The notes under the pieces: model-generated | Told to the model about the DNA's origin: nothing | Databases searched by the model: none | The model's input: only the letters and a program-made list of their open reading frames with translations | Assembly: GCA_900541675.1 (NCBI GenBank) | Contig: UQKU01000015.1 | Location: forward strand, 1 to 48,549 | Length of the DNA stretch: 48,549 bases | Source: an uncultured Collinsella sp. | Lineage (GTDB): Bacteria > Actinomycetota > Coriobacteriia > Coriobacteriales > Coriobacteriaceae | Direction: 5' to 3' | Program-made: the position numbers and the translations under genes | In this document: positions 7,417 through 15,553 of the stretch, piece by piece | Layout: each line of letters starts with the position of its first letter | How positions within the stretch are numbered: position 1 is the stretch's first letter

Positions 7417-9486
7417 CTATCGAACCGAAGAATCGCCCGTGGCAGAAGATGTGTCGGGCTCGTCATAAATGGCACCGAGGACATCGCGCACGACGTGCAG
7501 CGCGGTATCGGAGCCACCGCCGCCCTGTTCCAAGACAGTGACAATCACGTACTTGGGCTCATCGGCCGGCGCGTAGGCGCAAAACCACGCGTAATCGTCC
7601 TCGCCGCTCTTCTCGCCCGTGCCGGACTTGCCGTAGACCGTGGGGGTCAAGGAGTTAAAGTGTGCGGCGGTCGAAGTCGACGCCGAGTAAATCACATCGT
7701 GCATGCCGTTGCGGACCAGCGCAAGATCAGCATCGTTGTTAATTTGAGCCTCAAGGCGCTTCTTTTTGCCCTTGCCGTTGTACTTGTAGGCATCGCCGTC
7801 GCCATCACGCGACACCGCCGACAAGAACACATGGGGCACATACTGCTTACCGCCGTTGGCAAGGCCCATGTAGGCACACGCCATCTGCAGCGGCGTCACC
7901 AAAATGTCGCCCTGGCCGATAGCGATGTTAGTCATATCGCCGGCATTCCACTTGCGGTCCTCGGCCGAGGCGTCGGTAAAGTAGGACTCTTTCCACTTGG
8001 CGTCAGGAATGCGACCGGTGCCCTCACTTGGCAGATCGATGCCGCAGGTCTTGCCCAGGCCCCAACGGCGAAAGACCTCTTGCAGACCCTCGGGATGCTG
8101 GTCGTTGTAGAAAAACGCCTTACCCATATCGTAAAACACGGGGTCGCACGAGTTGGCAATACCCGACTGCAACGTCATGGTGCCGTGACCAGACGTCAGC
8201 CAGCAGCGCTTGCCCCAAGCCTTGCCAAGGCCCGTCCAATACCCCGTGCAGTTGGTTGTCTGCGTTGAAGTGTAGGTTCCAAACTCAAGACCGGCCAGAG
8301 CCGAGAGCGGCTTGATGGTCGAAGCCGACATATACTGGCCGCTAATGGCGCGGTTGAGCAGCGGATGCGAACCCTTGTCGTCGTTGAGCTCGGTCCACAC
8401 GTCGTTGGAAACGCCGCCGATGAACACCGACGGATCAAACTTGGGCTCGCTCGCCATACCCAGAATCTCACCATTGTTGGGATCGAGGCACACCACGGCG
8501 CCGTTGCCGGCATCGCTATGACCCGTGGTCTTGGCAAGCTCAATGGCATTCGCCAGAGCCGTCTCGCAGGCCTGTTGAATCTTAAGATCGAGCGTAAGCT
8601 TAATGTCAGAACCGGCCTTGGCGGGAACGGCGCCGGCTTGACCGGTCACGTTACCCGAGGCGTCAACTTTCACGGTCTGCTCACCACGAATGCCCTGCAG
8701 CAGATTTTCGTAGTAAATCTCTACGCCCGCCTGGCCCACAATATCGCCCGATTGATACGAGATCTGGCCAGCCGCGCTATCGCTGCCGTCCGACGACTTC
8801 CTGTTCTGCGCCTCGAGCTGCTCGGAGGTAATGGTGCCGGTATAGCCCAAGATATGGCAGGCGGTCTCGCCATACGGGTATTGGCGCTCGGTGCGCTCGG
8901 CGATCTTCACGCCGGGAAACTCACCGGCGTGCTCCTGAATGTAGGCGACAGTGGAGCGGCGCACGTCAGTCGCGATCGTATGCAGGCTCTGCGCGCCTTC
9001 GGAATTGTCCTGGATGTTGCGCAGCACCGCGATATACGGCATGCCGAGCACGTTGGCAAGATGACGCACCAGTACCTTGTCGTCGGCAAGGTCGCGATAG
9101 GCGACGACGGCGAGCGAGGGGCGGTTTTGCACCAGCGCGACGCCGTTGCGGTCCAAGATGCGGCCACGAACGGCAGGCGTGGTAACGGTACGGGTCTGAT
9201 TGCTCTTGGCCTGCTTGTCGTAGTAGTCCGACGAGACCATCTGCATGCCCCACAGCTTAACGGCAAGCGCGGCAAACATCGCACCCACGCCCGCGGTGAG
9301 GATGGAAAAGCGGCCCTTGAAGGCCGTAGCGGCCGTATTGCCCTCGCCCTCGGTGGCGCGCGGGGCCGTTCCGTGCTGTGTGTCGTAGGTAAAGCGGGAG
9401 TCGCCGCGGCGCATGATGACCAGCGCGACCACAATGGCCACGACCAGCACGATACCGGCGACAACAACCGTCAACTGGGAAGACAT
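7417..9486 (-). CDS. mrdA: Class B penicillin-binding protein 2 (transpeptidase of the rod complex)
   Basis: A 689-residue class B PBP. Hydrophobic segments at about 5-25 and 58-80 precede the PBP dimer domain (RGRILDRNGVALVQNRPS at 108-124). The transpeptidase domain follows, with the SxxK motif S389-T-I-K392, an SxD motif S446-C-D448 and a KSG motif K620-S-G622 in place of the more usual KTG. It cross-links peptidoglycan during side-wall elongation and works with the SEDS polymerase encoded next to it. It is placed between mreD (13 bases upstream) and rodA (9 bases downstream). Two N-terminal hydrophobic segments are unusual, as most class B PBPs have a single anchor. Confidence 0.93.
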   Translation of the reverse strand: MSSQLTVVVAGIVLVVAIVVALVIMRRGDSRFTYDTQHGTAPRATEGEGNTAATAFKGRFSILTAGVGAMFAALAVKLWGMQMVSSDYYDKQAKSNQTRTVTTPAVRGRILDRNGVALVQNRPSLAVVAYRDLADDKVLVRHLANVLGMPYIAVLRNIQDNSEGAQSLHTIATDVRRSTVAYIQEHAGEFPGVKIAERTERQYPYGETACHILGYTGTITSEQLEAQNRKSSDGSDSAAGQISYQSGDIVGQAGVEIYYENLLQGIRGEQTVKVDASGNVTGQAGAVPAKAGSDIKLTLDLKIQQACETALANAIELAKTTGHSDAGNGAVVCLDPNNGEILGMASEPKFDPSVFIGGVSNDVWTELNDDKGSHPLLNRAISGQYMSASTIKPLSALAGLEFGTYTSTQTTNCTGYWTGLGKAWGKRCWLTSGHGTMTLQSGIANSCDPVFYDMGKAFFYNDQHPEGLQEVFRRWGLGKTCGIDLPSEGTGRIPDAKWKESYFTDASAEDRKWNAGDMTNIAIGQGDILVTPLQMACAYMGLANGGKQYVPHVFLSAVSRDGDGDAYKYNGKGKKKRLEAQINNDADLALVRNGMHDVIYSASTSTAAHFNSLTPTVYGKSGTGEKSGEDDYAWFCAYAPADEPKYVIVTVLEQGGGGSDTALHVVRDVLGAIYDEPDTSSATGDSSVR

Positions 9487-9499
9487 CTACAGACCTCCC

Positions 9500-10072
9500 C
9501 TATTTGAGCTTACGGGTCTTGGGCTTAAAGCGCATACCCGTCTGACGCCCACCGCGCGCGGAGAACCCATAGCCAGACTGTGGCGCGACGCCGGACATCA
9601 AAAACGGAACGGCGACCAGACCGGTCAGAATCGAGGACGGCAGGGCGTGTCCAAAGATCGCCACGACAAAACTCGATTCCAGTCCCATAAATAGCAAGAT
9701 AATGCTGTAGATCACGTTAATGGCAAGCGCAAAGGCGCCCACCGTGATGCCGCGAGCGCTCGGGGTGCCGCCCGTCTGACCGGCGGCACTGTGTGTCAGG
9801 GCAAAGCTGCCCACTGTCAGCAACAGCGACATCACGCCCACCGGCACGGCTGCCGACAGGTCGTAGAACAGGCCACTGCAAAAACCGCAGATGACGGCCC
9901 GCGTGGGATCGCCCGAGAACACACTCAGGCACACCAGGATAATCATAAAGTTGACGCGACCGCCCGCGATGGAGATCTGCGGCGCCAAGCCCGCCTGCAG
10001 CAGGACGCAGACAATGGCGGCAATCGCAAAAGTGCGGGAGCCAGTCCCCTGTTCGTGTAGATCCATGGACAT
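9500..10072 (-). CDS. mreD: Rod shape-determining protein MreD
   Basis: A 190-residue small integral membrane protein with about five hydrophobic helices, including FAIAAIVCVLLQAGLAPQ, VNFMIILVCLSVF and the FCSGLFYDLSAAVPVGVMSLLLTVG region typical of MreD (G-x-x-x-G-L-x-x-D-L). MreD helps anchor the elongation complex at the membrane. It is recognised partly by position: it lies 6 bases after mreC and 13 bases before the PBP2 gene. The basic C-terminus (FKPKTRKLK) is predicted to be cytoplasmic. Confidence 0.87.
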   Translation of the reverse strand: MSMDLHEQGTGSRTFAIAAIVCVLLQAGLAPQISIAGGRVNFMIILVCLSVFSGDPTRAVICGFCSGLFYDLSAAVPVGVMSLLLTVGSFALTHSAAGQTGGTPSARGITVGAFALAINVIYSIILLFMGLESSFVVAIFGHALPSSILTGLVAVPFLMSGVAPQSGYGFSARGGRQTGMRFKPKTRKLK

Positions 10073-10078
10073 GCCTCC

Positions 10079-11077
10079 CTATTCGCTCGAACCCGAGTCA
10101 GTCGTGTCGGACGCATCGGAGCTTTCATCCGAGCTTTCATCTTTGGACTTGGTGGCCGCATCGCGCGAGGTGCCCTGCGGCGTACTGTTGGCGCTGCTCA
10201 CATCCTCGTCCGAAGCCGACTGCTCATCGGTCAGCGACGTAATGACCAGCACTTCCTCGTTGTTTTCGGCCGTTGTCTGGGCGCGCACGACGATGGTGTA
10301 GTACACATCGTTGGCAAACTTCTCCACCGACGAGACCGTACCGAGCGGCAGGCCCTTGGGGAATACGCCGCCGATGCCCGAGGTCACGATGATGTCGCCC
10401 ACCTTCACGTCGGAATCGACACTCACGTGCTCCAGGCGCAGGGTACCGTCGGGCTGCCCCTGCAGCATACCCTGAGCGCGCGTATCCTGCACCATGGCGG
10501 ACACGCCCGAGTTCTCATCACTAATCAGGCGGACGGTGGAGGTCTTGGCCGAAACCTCGATAATCTGACCGATGACACCGGCAGAACTCGTCACGGGCAT
10601 GTTGATGGTAAGACCGTCGGCAGAGCCTTTGTCGATGGTAACGGTCGAGGTCCAGGCATCGCCCGACGCGCCGACAATGCGAGCCGCGGTGGACTTGAGG
10701 TTGTAGGTCGACTGCAGACCGACCAGGCTCTCGAGTCGCTCGGCGGTCTTTTGAGCCTCGGAGAGCTCAGCAACCTTTGACGTCAGGACCTCGTTTTGCT
10801 TCTTAAGCTCGTCGAGGGTGTCTTGCGAAGCCGTAAGGTTTGAGAACACGTTTCCGATTGCGTTAAAGGGCGCGGCCACAGCCGAGCCCACAAAACGCAC
10901 CGGCGAGGTAATCGTCGTCACGCCCGAACGCACGGCGTGAATCGGCCCCGCCTCGCCCTCGCGAATGTAAAACGTGAGCAGCAGCACCGAAATTACGCTG
11001 AAAACAATCAACGGGCGCATACCCGTTGATTGTCGCTTGGTATTCAGATTTGAAGAGAAACCCGAAGATCGTGCCAA
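10079..11077 (-). CDS. mreC: Rod shape-determining protein MreC
   Basis: A 332-residue protein with one N-terminal membrane segment (RPLIVFSVISVLLLTFYI, about 22-39), a coiled coil around residues 80-115, and a beta-rich extracytoplasmic MreC domain (VGASGDAWTSTVTIDKGSADG, GVIGQIIEVSAKTSTVRLI). A Ser/Glu/Asp-rich tail follows from about 285. The start is TTG at 11077 with an AAAGGTGG site seven bases upstream. MreC links MreB to PBP2 and RodA, all encoded in the same run of genes. Confidence 0.93.
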   Translation of the reverse strand: MARSSGFSSNLNTKRQSTGMRPLIVFSVISVLLLTFYIREGEAGPIHAVRSGVTTITSPVRFVGSAVAAPFNAIGNVFSNLTASQDTLDELKKQNEVLTSKVAELSEAQKTAERLESLVGLQSTYNLKSTAARIVGASGDAWTSTVTIDKGSADGLTINMPVTSSAGVIGQIIEVSAKTSTVRLISDENSGVSAMVQDTRAQGMLQGQPDGTLRLEHVSVDSDVKVGDIIVTSGIGGVFPKGLPLGTVSSVEKFANDVYYTIVVRAQTTAENNEEVLVITSLTDEQSASDEDVSSANSTPQGTSRDAATKSKDESSDESSDASDTTDSGSSE

Positions 11078-11098
11078 ATGGAATCCACCTTTTGGAAA

Positions 11099-12142
11099 TT
11101 AAGCATTGGTCTGGACGAAGCCACCGTCAAACGCGTTGGCCTCGAGCACGCGGGCGCAGCCGTTGACGACGTTGTCGAGCGCCGTAGGGCTGACGTTGAC
11201 CGAAACGCCGGTCTCGTCGCGCAGACGCACGTCGAGACCGCGCAGCAGCGCACCGCCACCGGTCAACAGGATGCCGTAGTACATAAGATCCGAGGCAAGA
11301 TCGGGCGGCGTGGCGTCGAGGGCGTCCTTGACGGCCTTGGCCATCTCGTCGAGCGGCTTGTTGAGCGCGCGACGAATCTCCTCACTCTCGATGCGCACGG
11401 TCTTGGGCAGGCCCGTGATCACGTCGCGGCCGTTGACCTCGACGTCGAGCTCGTCCTTGAGCGGCACGGCAGAACCGACCTTGATCTTGATGTCCTCGGC
11501 CGTGCGCTCGCCGATAGCCAGGTTATAGGCATCGCGAACGTGGGTAAGGATGGCCTGATCAAACTCGTCACCGGCAATGCGGATGGACTGCGACACGACG
11601 ATACCGCCCATGGCGATAACGGCGACCTCGGTGGTACCGCCACCGATATCGATGACCATGGAGCCAGTGGGCTCCTCGACAGGCAAGTCGGCGCCGATGG
11701 CAGCGGCCATGGGCTCCTCGATCAGGTATGCCTGGCGGGCACCGGCCTGGATCGTAGCCTCAAAAACGGCGCGCTTCTCGACCGACGTGACACCGGAGGG
11801 GACGCAGACGACAACGCGCGGACGCGGGGTCCACGGATAGCGCTTCTCGGACGCCTTGTCGATAAAATAGCGAAGCATGGCCTCGGTAACGTCAAAGTCG
11901 GCGATAACGCCGTCCTTAAGGGGACGCACAGCCACAATGTTGCCGGGCGTACGGCCGAGCATGCGCTTTGCCTCGATACCGACAGCCAGGATGCGCTCAT
12001 CGTTCTTGTCGATGGCGACAACGGAGGGCTCGCGAATGACGATGCCCTTGCCGCGCACGGAGACAAGCGTGTTGGCGGTGCCGAGGTCGATGGCAAGATC
12101 GCCCGCATAGCTACCGAAGAACATATCCATCAAAGAAAACAA
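11099..12142 (-). CDS. mreB: Actin-like rod shape-determining protein MreB
   Basis: A 347-residue actin homolog. The phosphate-1 loop is IDLGTANTLV, phosphate-2 is IDIGGGTTEVAVIAMGG, and the adenosine motif is ILLTGGGALLRGLD. MreB filaments under the membrane guide the elongation machinery. The start is taken as TTG at 12142 because GGAG lies five bases before it; the in-frame ATG codons at 12130 and 12124 would be too far from that site. A minus-strand hairpin at 12203-12235 separates it from the upstream TPR gene, so the mre operon probably begins here, but no convincing -35 element was found. Confidence 0.96.
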   Translation of the reverse strand: MFSLMDMFFGSYAGDLAIDLGTANTLVSVRGKGIVIREPSVVAIDKNDERILAVGIEAKRMLGRTPGNIVAVRPLKDGVIADFDVTEAMLRYFIDKASEKRYPWTPRPRVVVCVPSGVTSVEKRAVFEATIQAGARQAYLIEEPMAAAIGADLPVEEPTGSMVIDIGGGTTEVAVIAMGGIVVSQSIRIAGDEFDQAILTHVRDAYNLAIGERTAEDIKIKVGSAVPLKDELDVEVNGRDVITGLPKTVRIESEEIRRALNKPLDEMAKAVKDALDATPPDLASDLMYYGILLTGGGALLRGLDVRLRDETGVSVNVSPTALDNVVNGCARVLEANAFDGGFVQTNA

Positions 12143-12202
12143 CGCAACTCCTGATGTGTTGGATGATTGCTGGAAAACTACTAGCCCATCATACTAGCGC
12201 AA

Positions 12203-12235
12203 GCCCGGCACCTCACTTGCGGTGAAGCACCGGGC
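12203..12235 (-). terminator. Hairpin, likely end of the cyclophilin-TPR transcript
   Basis: In minus-strand RNA the 14-base arms pair fully when G-U pairs are allowed around the loop CGCAA; in plus-strand RNA several pairs are lost, which points to function on the minus strand. There is no T run after the stem, so termination efficiency is uncertain. Confidence 0.5.
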
Positions 12236-12257
12236 AGCGCCAAATCTCATAAGGTCA

Positions 12258-13553
12258 CTACTGGTTGTCAGCGGCCGAGAGATCGATGTCGAGCGAGGAG
12301 ACGGCCCAACCGATATGGTTGTCGGAGCGCACGAACTTGACGGTGTACTCTTGCTCGCCGCCCTTGGACAGCGACGCCTTGACCTTGGCGGTGGTCTCGG
12401 TCATAGACTGGTCCATGCCCTCGATGGAGACGGTGGCGCCCTGCGGGATCGAGGAAACGATCATCGCCTTGGCGTCCTCGGACAGGCTGGAGGCCAGACA
12501 GGACTCAGCCTTGGCGGTATCGCCGTCACCGGCAGCCTGGAACAGGTCGGTGACAACAGACTCCTGCGAGGGAAAGCCCAGGCCGCGCGTGTAGGCGAAG
12601 CCAAGACCGCCTGCGGCAATGACGATCAGCAGAAGCAACACCAAGAAAACCTTGAGGCCCGTGTGGCGATGGCGACGACGGACCTTGGCCTCCTTGCGGT
12701 CCTGCTGAACCATCTCGGACTCGGACAGGGTGAAGAAGCCGGTGTCCGAGGGGTCGGGCATAAATTGACCGGTAGCACCCGTGGGGTCGAGCGGGTCGAC
12801 GGCGGGAGCATCCATCGCGGGAGCCGGCGCCGTGGCCATGGCCGTCTGGGCCGAAAGCGCGGCGAGGGAATCGTGCACGCGGGCAAGCTCGTCGGCCTGC
12901 TCGGGCGTGAGCTGGTAGATGCCATCGGCGGTGGCGGCGTTAAAGGCATCGAGCGCGTCAGAGGGGCGACCGGCGGCAGAGAGCGCCTCGCCCATACCGG
13001 CGTTAAGCGCACGTGTGTCGTCGCGCGGACCGGCAAAGTCAATGGCCGTGCGGTAGGTCTCTACGGCGTCTGCCGGACGGCCGAGCTTAATGAAGCAGCG
13101 GCCAAGATCGCCGAGGGCGGCGGCGGGAGCCGGGTTGGCGCCATCGATGGCAGCCTGACGGAAGGCGGTGCCGGCATTGGCATAATCGCCCGACTGGAAC
13201 AGGGCGTTGCCCAGACCCAGATAGGCCTTAAACGGCGTGGCATAGGATGCATCCTGCGTTGCAGCGGAGAAAGCCTGGGCTGCGGTCACATAGTCACCCA
13301 CGGCAGCAAGCGCCTTGCCGCGGTTGGTAAGCAGCGCGCCGCGCTTGCCATAGGTACCGTCGTTAAGGGCGGCGGCGTAGGCCTCGGCGGCCTCGGCATA
13401 CATGCCCAAGTGCATCAAGGCGTTGCCGCGCAGATGGTCGGCCTCGCCCATAATCTCACCGGGGGTCTTTGCCGCACCGAGCATCTGGGCGGCAGCGGAA
13501 TAATCACCCGCGCGATAAGCGGCGCGGCCCTGTTGGATCAGCTGGCTATTCAA
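12258..13553 (-). CDS. TPR-repeat protein with one membrane segment and extracytoplasmic domain
   Basis: A 431-residue protein. Residues about 1-210 are alpha-helical tetratricopeptide-like repeats rich in Ala (RAAYRAGDYSAAAQML, RGNALMHLGMYAEAAEAY, GLGNALFQSGDYANAG, GRCFIKLGRPADAVETY). A Pro/Asp-rich linker follows (240-290), then a basic stop-transfer patch VRRRHRHTGLK and a membrane helix at 300-321. The last 110 residues look like a small DUF4878/SnoaL-like fold carrying Thr and Ser strands. The repeats would lie in the cytoplasm and the tail outside. It begins 11 bases after the cyclophilin stop, so the two are cotranscribed. Function is unknown; a scaffold role beside the envelope genes is only an inference. 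Confidence 0.8.
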   Translation of the reverse strand: MNSQLIQQGRAAYRAGDYSAAAQMLGAAKTPGEIMGEADHLRGNALMHLGMYAEAAEAYAAALNDGTYGKRGALLTNRGKALAAVGDYVTAAQAFSAATQDASYATPFKAYLGLGNALFQSGDYANAGTAFRQAAIDGANPAPAAALGDLGRCFIKLGRPADAVETYRTAIDFAGPRDDTRALNAGMGEALSAAGRPSDALDAFNAATADGIYQLTPEQADELARVHDSLAALSAQTAMATAPAPAMDAPAVDPLDPTGATGQFMPDPSDTGFFTLSESEMVQQDRKEAKVRRRHRHTGLKVFLVLLLLIVIAAGGLGFAYTRGLGFPSQESVVTDLFQAAGDGDTAKAESCLASSLSEDAKAMIVSSIPQGATVSIEGMDQSMTETTAKVKASLSKGGEQEYTVKFVRSDNHIGWAVSSLDIDLSAADNQ

Positions 13554-13564
13554 GGAAGTCCCCT

Positions 13565-14107
13565 TTACTCGTGAACGATCTCGACATGGACGATCTCGTC
13601 ACCGGCACGCAGCTGCGAGATGACGTCGAGGCCCTCGACCGTGGTGCCAAAGACGGTATAGCCGGAGTCGAGGTTGTGCTGGGCACCCAGGCAGAAGTAG
13701 AACTGCGAACCTGCGGAATCGGGATCCATGGAACGTGCCATGGCAAGCGCGCCGTCGACGTGGCTGTTACGCGGGTTGGTAGCGAACTCGCCCTTGATGC
13801 AGTAGCCGGGGCCACCGGTACCGGGCATGCCGTCGGGGCCCTCAAGGCCGGCGGCGACATCGGCGCCGGACATATCGCGGGTATTGGGGTCGCCGCCCTG
13901 GATCACAAAACCGGGCACATAGCGATGGAACTTAAGGCCGTCGTAAAAACCCATCGTGGAAAGCTCGCAGAAGTTCGCCACGTGGATGGGGGCGCCCTCG
14001 CCGTCAAACTTGACCTTGATGGTGCCCTTCGACGTCTCGATCACCGCGCACTCATCGCCGGCAAGCTGATACTCGGGCGTGTAGAGCTCTTTCTTAAAAC
14101 CAAACAT
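13565..14107 (-). CDS. Cyclophilin-type peptidyl-prolyl cis-trans isomerase
   Basis: A 180-residue single-domain cyclophilin without a signal peptide. Characteristic blocks are HVANFCELSTMGFYDGLKFHR, VPGFVIQGGDP, a loop containing GTGGPGYCIKGEF, ALAMARSMDPDSAGSQFYFCL and GYTVFGTTVEGLDVI. The catalytic Arg lies in the FHR motif. The enzyme isomerises Xaa-Pro bonds, here in the cytoplasm. The ATG at 14107 is preferred over upstream in-frame ATGs because of the AGGAAGG ribosome binding site seven bases before it and because the extra N-terminal residues have no family similarity. A promoter lies about 40 bases upstream. Confidence 0.95.
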   Translation of the reverse strand: MFGFKKELYTPEYQLAGDECAVIETSKGTIKVKFDGEGAPIHVANFCELSTMGFYDGLKFHRYVPGFVIQGGDPNTRDMSGADVAAGLEGPDGMPGTGGPGYCIKGEFATNPRNSHVDGALAMARSMDPDSAGSQFYFCLGAQHNLDSGYTVFGTTVEGLDVISQLRAGDEIVHVEIVHE

Positions 14108-14146
14108 GTGGTTCCTTCCTCGTGCGTTTAAAGCATATTTGGTCAA

Positions 14147-14176
14147 ATTGTAGCAATAAGCACGGGCTTCCATCAA
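14147..14176 (-). promoter_or_regulatory. Likely promoter of the cyclophilin-TPR unit
   Basis: On the minus strand TTGATG (14171-14176) and TACAAT (14147-14152) are separated by 18 bases, giving a predicted start near 14140 and a leader of about 33 bases before the cyclophilin ATG. Confidence 0.6.
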
Positions 14177-14212
14177 TTGCGCACGCAGGTTATGCCGCCG
14201 GAGGGCAACAAA

Positions 14213-15367
14213 TTACGAACGTTGCTGCGGTCTCCATGCGCTCACGTTGGCGTCGTACTGGTTAAGCGCGCTGTTGCCGCCTTGTGCGATGGGCGCCAGG
14301 ATCTCGCTCTGACGGGCGCTCAGCGACTCGCCGTCGGGAATAGACAGCGAGATATCCCAGCTCTGGCAGATCACGTCGACACGCTCGTACATCCACTGGG
14401 CAAGCTGCTTTAGATGATCGATGTCCTCCGCATAGACGGTGTCGTCCTGAACCTTGAGGTTATTGAGCTCATCCTGGGTCTTTTTAATCTGATCGCGCAG
14501 GGCATAAGCGCTCTGCGACAGCTCCTGGCGGGTGGAGAGCGGCGTACGCAGATAGCCGTTATTAAACGAATCGATGACCTCGCCGATCTGATCATCGTCG
14601 CTGTACGACACGATGGTCTGGTACAGGCCGTCGAGCCTGGCGTAGAGCTGGTCGTCGGTTAAGACGGTCTCCTCCTGAACGACCTCGGACGCATCCTCTT
14701 GCTTGGACTCTTTCTCGGTGGCCTCGCCCTTTTGGCGCGACGGGAAGGTGGTCTTGGCGGCCTGGCCAAACTGGTCGTAGAAGCCGGGCATGACGCCCAT
14801 AGGATCGGCATTCACAAACCAATACGCACCACCGCACACGGCGGCGAGCACCGCGATGACGATAAGCGGTTTGGGGATATGGCGCTTGTGCTTGTGATAG
14901 GCATCCTCGTCGGGATGGACCTTGCGCTTGGCCTTTTGCTTTTTGGGCTGGACATCATCGCGCAGGGACACCGGTGTGGGGATATCGACCTTGGGGATGC
15001 CAAAATCCTTGTCGAAGGCCGGCAGCACGCAGGTCTCGTTGGGATCGGCGGCATCCGAGAGCACCGCGGCGGCAGAGGCCGGCGCATGGGGCACCTCGGT
15101 ATCGATCTGCTCCTGCGTCAAGCGCGGGAAGCCGGCCGTGCGGCCTGCCGCCAAATCGGATGCGGCCGCGTCTTTGGAAAGGATGCCCGGGGCGGGGCGC
15201 CCGCACTTGGGACAGGTGCGATCATGCGGGGACAGGCGTGCGCCACAACCATCGCAGAATACGAACTCGGTATGCTCGGGACCGTCGCCCGGACCAACGT
15301 ATGCGTTGCAATAGGGGCAGAACGAGGCGCCGTCCTCTATGGTCTTAAGGCAATGCGGGCAGATCAC
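14213..15367 (-). CDS. Double zinc-ribbon, single-pass membrane protein
   Basis: Start GTG at 15367, with AGAGGA five bases upstream, gives 384 residues. Two zinc ribbons open the protein (CPHC/CPYC near 3-20 and CDGC/CPKC near 38-54). A low-complexity linker with a Lys/Arg-rich patch (KKQKAKRKVHPDEDAYHKHKRH) follows, then one membrane helix PLIVIAVLAAVCGGAYWFV at about 165-183. The rest is a helical extracytoplasmic region rich in Gln and Asp. Proteins of this layout are common and unnamed in Coriobacteriia. Function is unknown. It is separated from the cyclophilin by about 100 bases that contain the cyclophilin promoter. Confidence 0.75.
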   Translation of the reverse strand: MICPHCLKTIEDGASFCPYCNAYVGPGDGPEHTEFVFCDGCGARLSPHDRTCPKCGRPAPGILSKDAAASDLAAGRTAGFPRLTQEQIDTEVPHAPASAAAVLSDAADPNETCVLPAFDKDFGIPKVDIPTPVSLRDDVQPKKQKAKRKVHPDEDAYHKHKRHIPKPLIVIAVLAAVCGGAYWFVNADPMGVMPGFYDQFGQAAKTTFPSRQKGEATEKESKQEDASEVVQEETVLTDDQLYARLDGLYQTIVSYSDDDQIGEVIDSFNNGYLRTPLSTRQELSQSAYALRDQIKKTQDELNNLKVQDDTVYAEDIDHLKQLAQWMYERVDVICQSWDISLSIPDGESLSARQSEILAPIAQGGNSALNQYDANVSAWRPQQRS

Positions 15368-15447
15368 GGCTTCCTCTTTTCGGAGCAATTCATACAGTCG
15401 AGGTTAGAGCATAACATCGCCACGCCCCCACAGGAGCAAGGCACCAA

Positions 15448-15542
15448 TTCAACATCACCGTTCACCCCTAAGTTGCGGTGAAATAGAGACTGAATAGGAT
15501 GTTGAAACGCCTAAACGGTCCCTATTTCACCGCAACTTAGGG
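15448..15542. repeat. Intergenic element with interleaved inverted repeats
   Basis: A perfect 21-bp inverted pair (15466-15486 and 15522-15542, starting CCCTAAGTTGCGGTGAAATA) overlaps two smaller pairs: TTCAACATC (15448-15456) with GATGTTGAA (15498-15506), and ACCGTT (15457-15462) with AACGGT (15514-15519). It lies between the zinc-ribbon gene and the ATPase stop at 15554 and may end the ATPase transcript. It looks like a dispersed intergenic element, but copies elsewhere cannot be seen from this window. Confidence 0.75.
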
Positions 15543-15553
15543 AGGCGTTGTGG

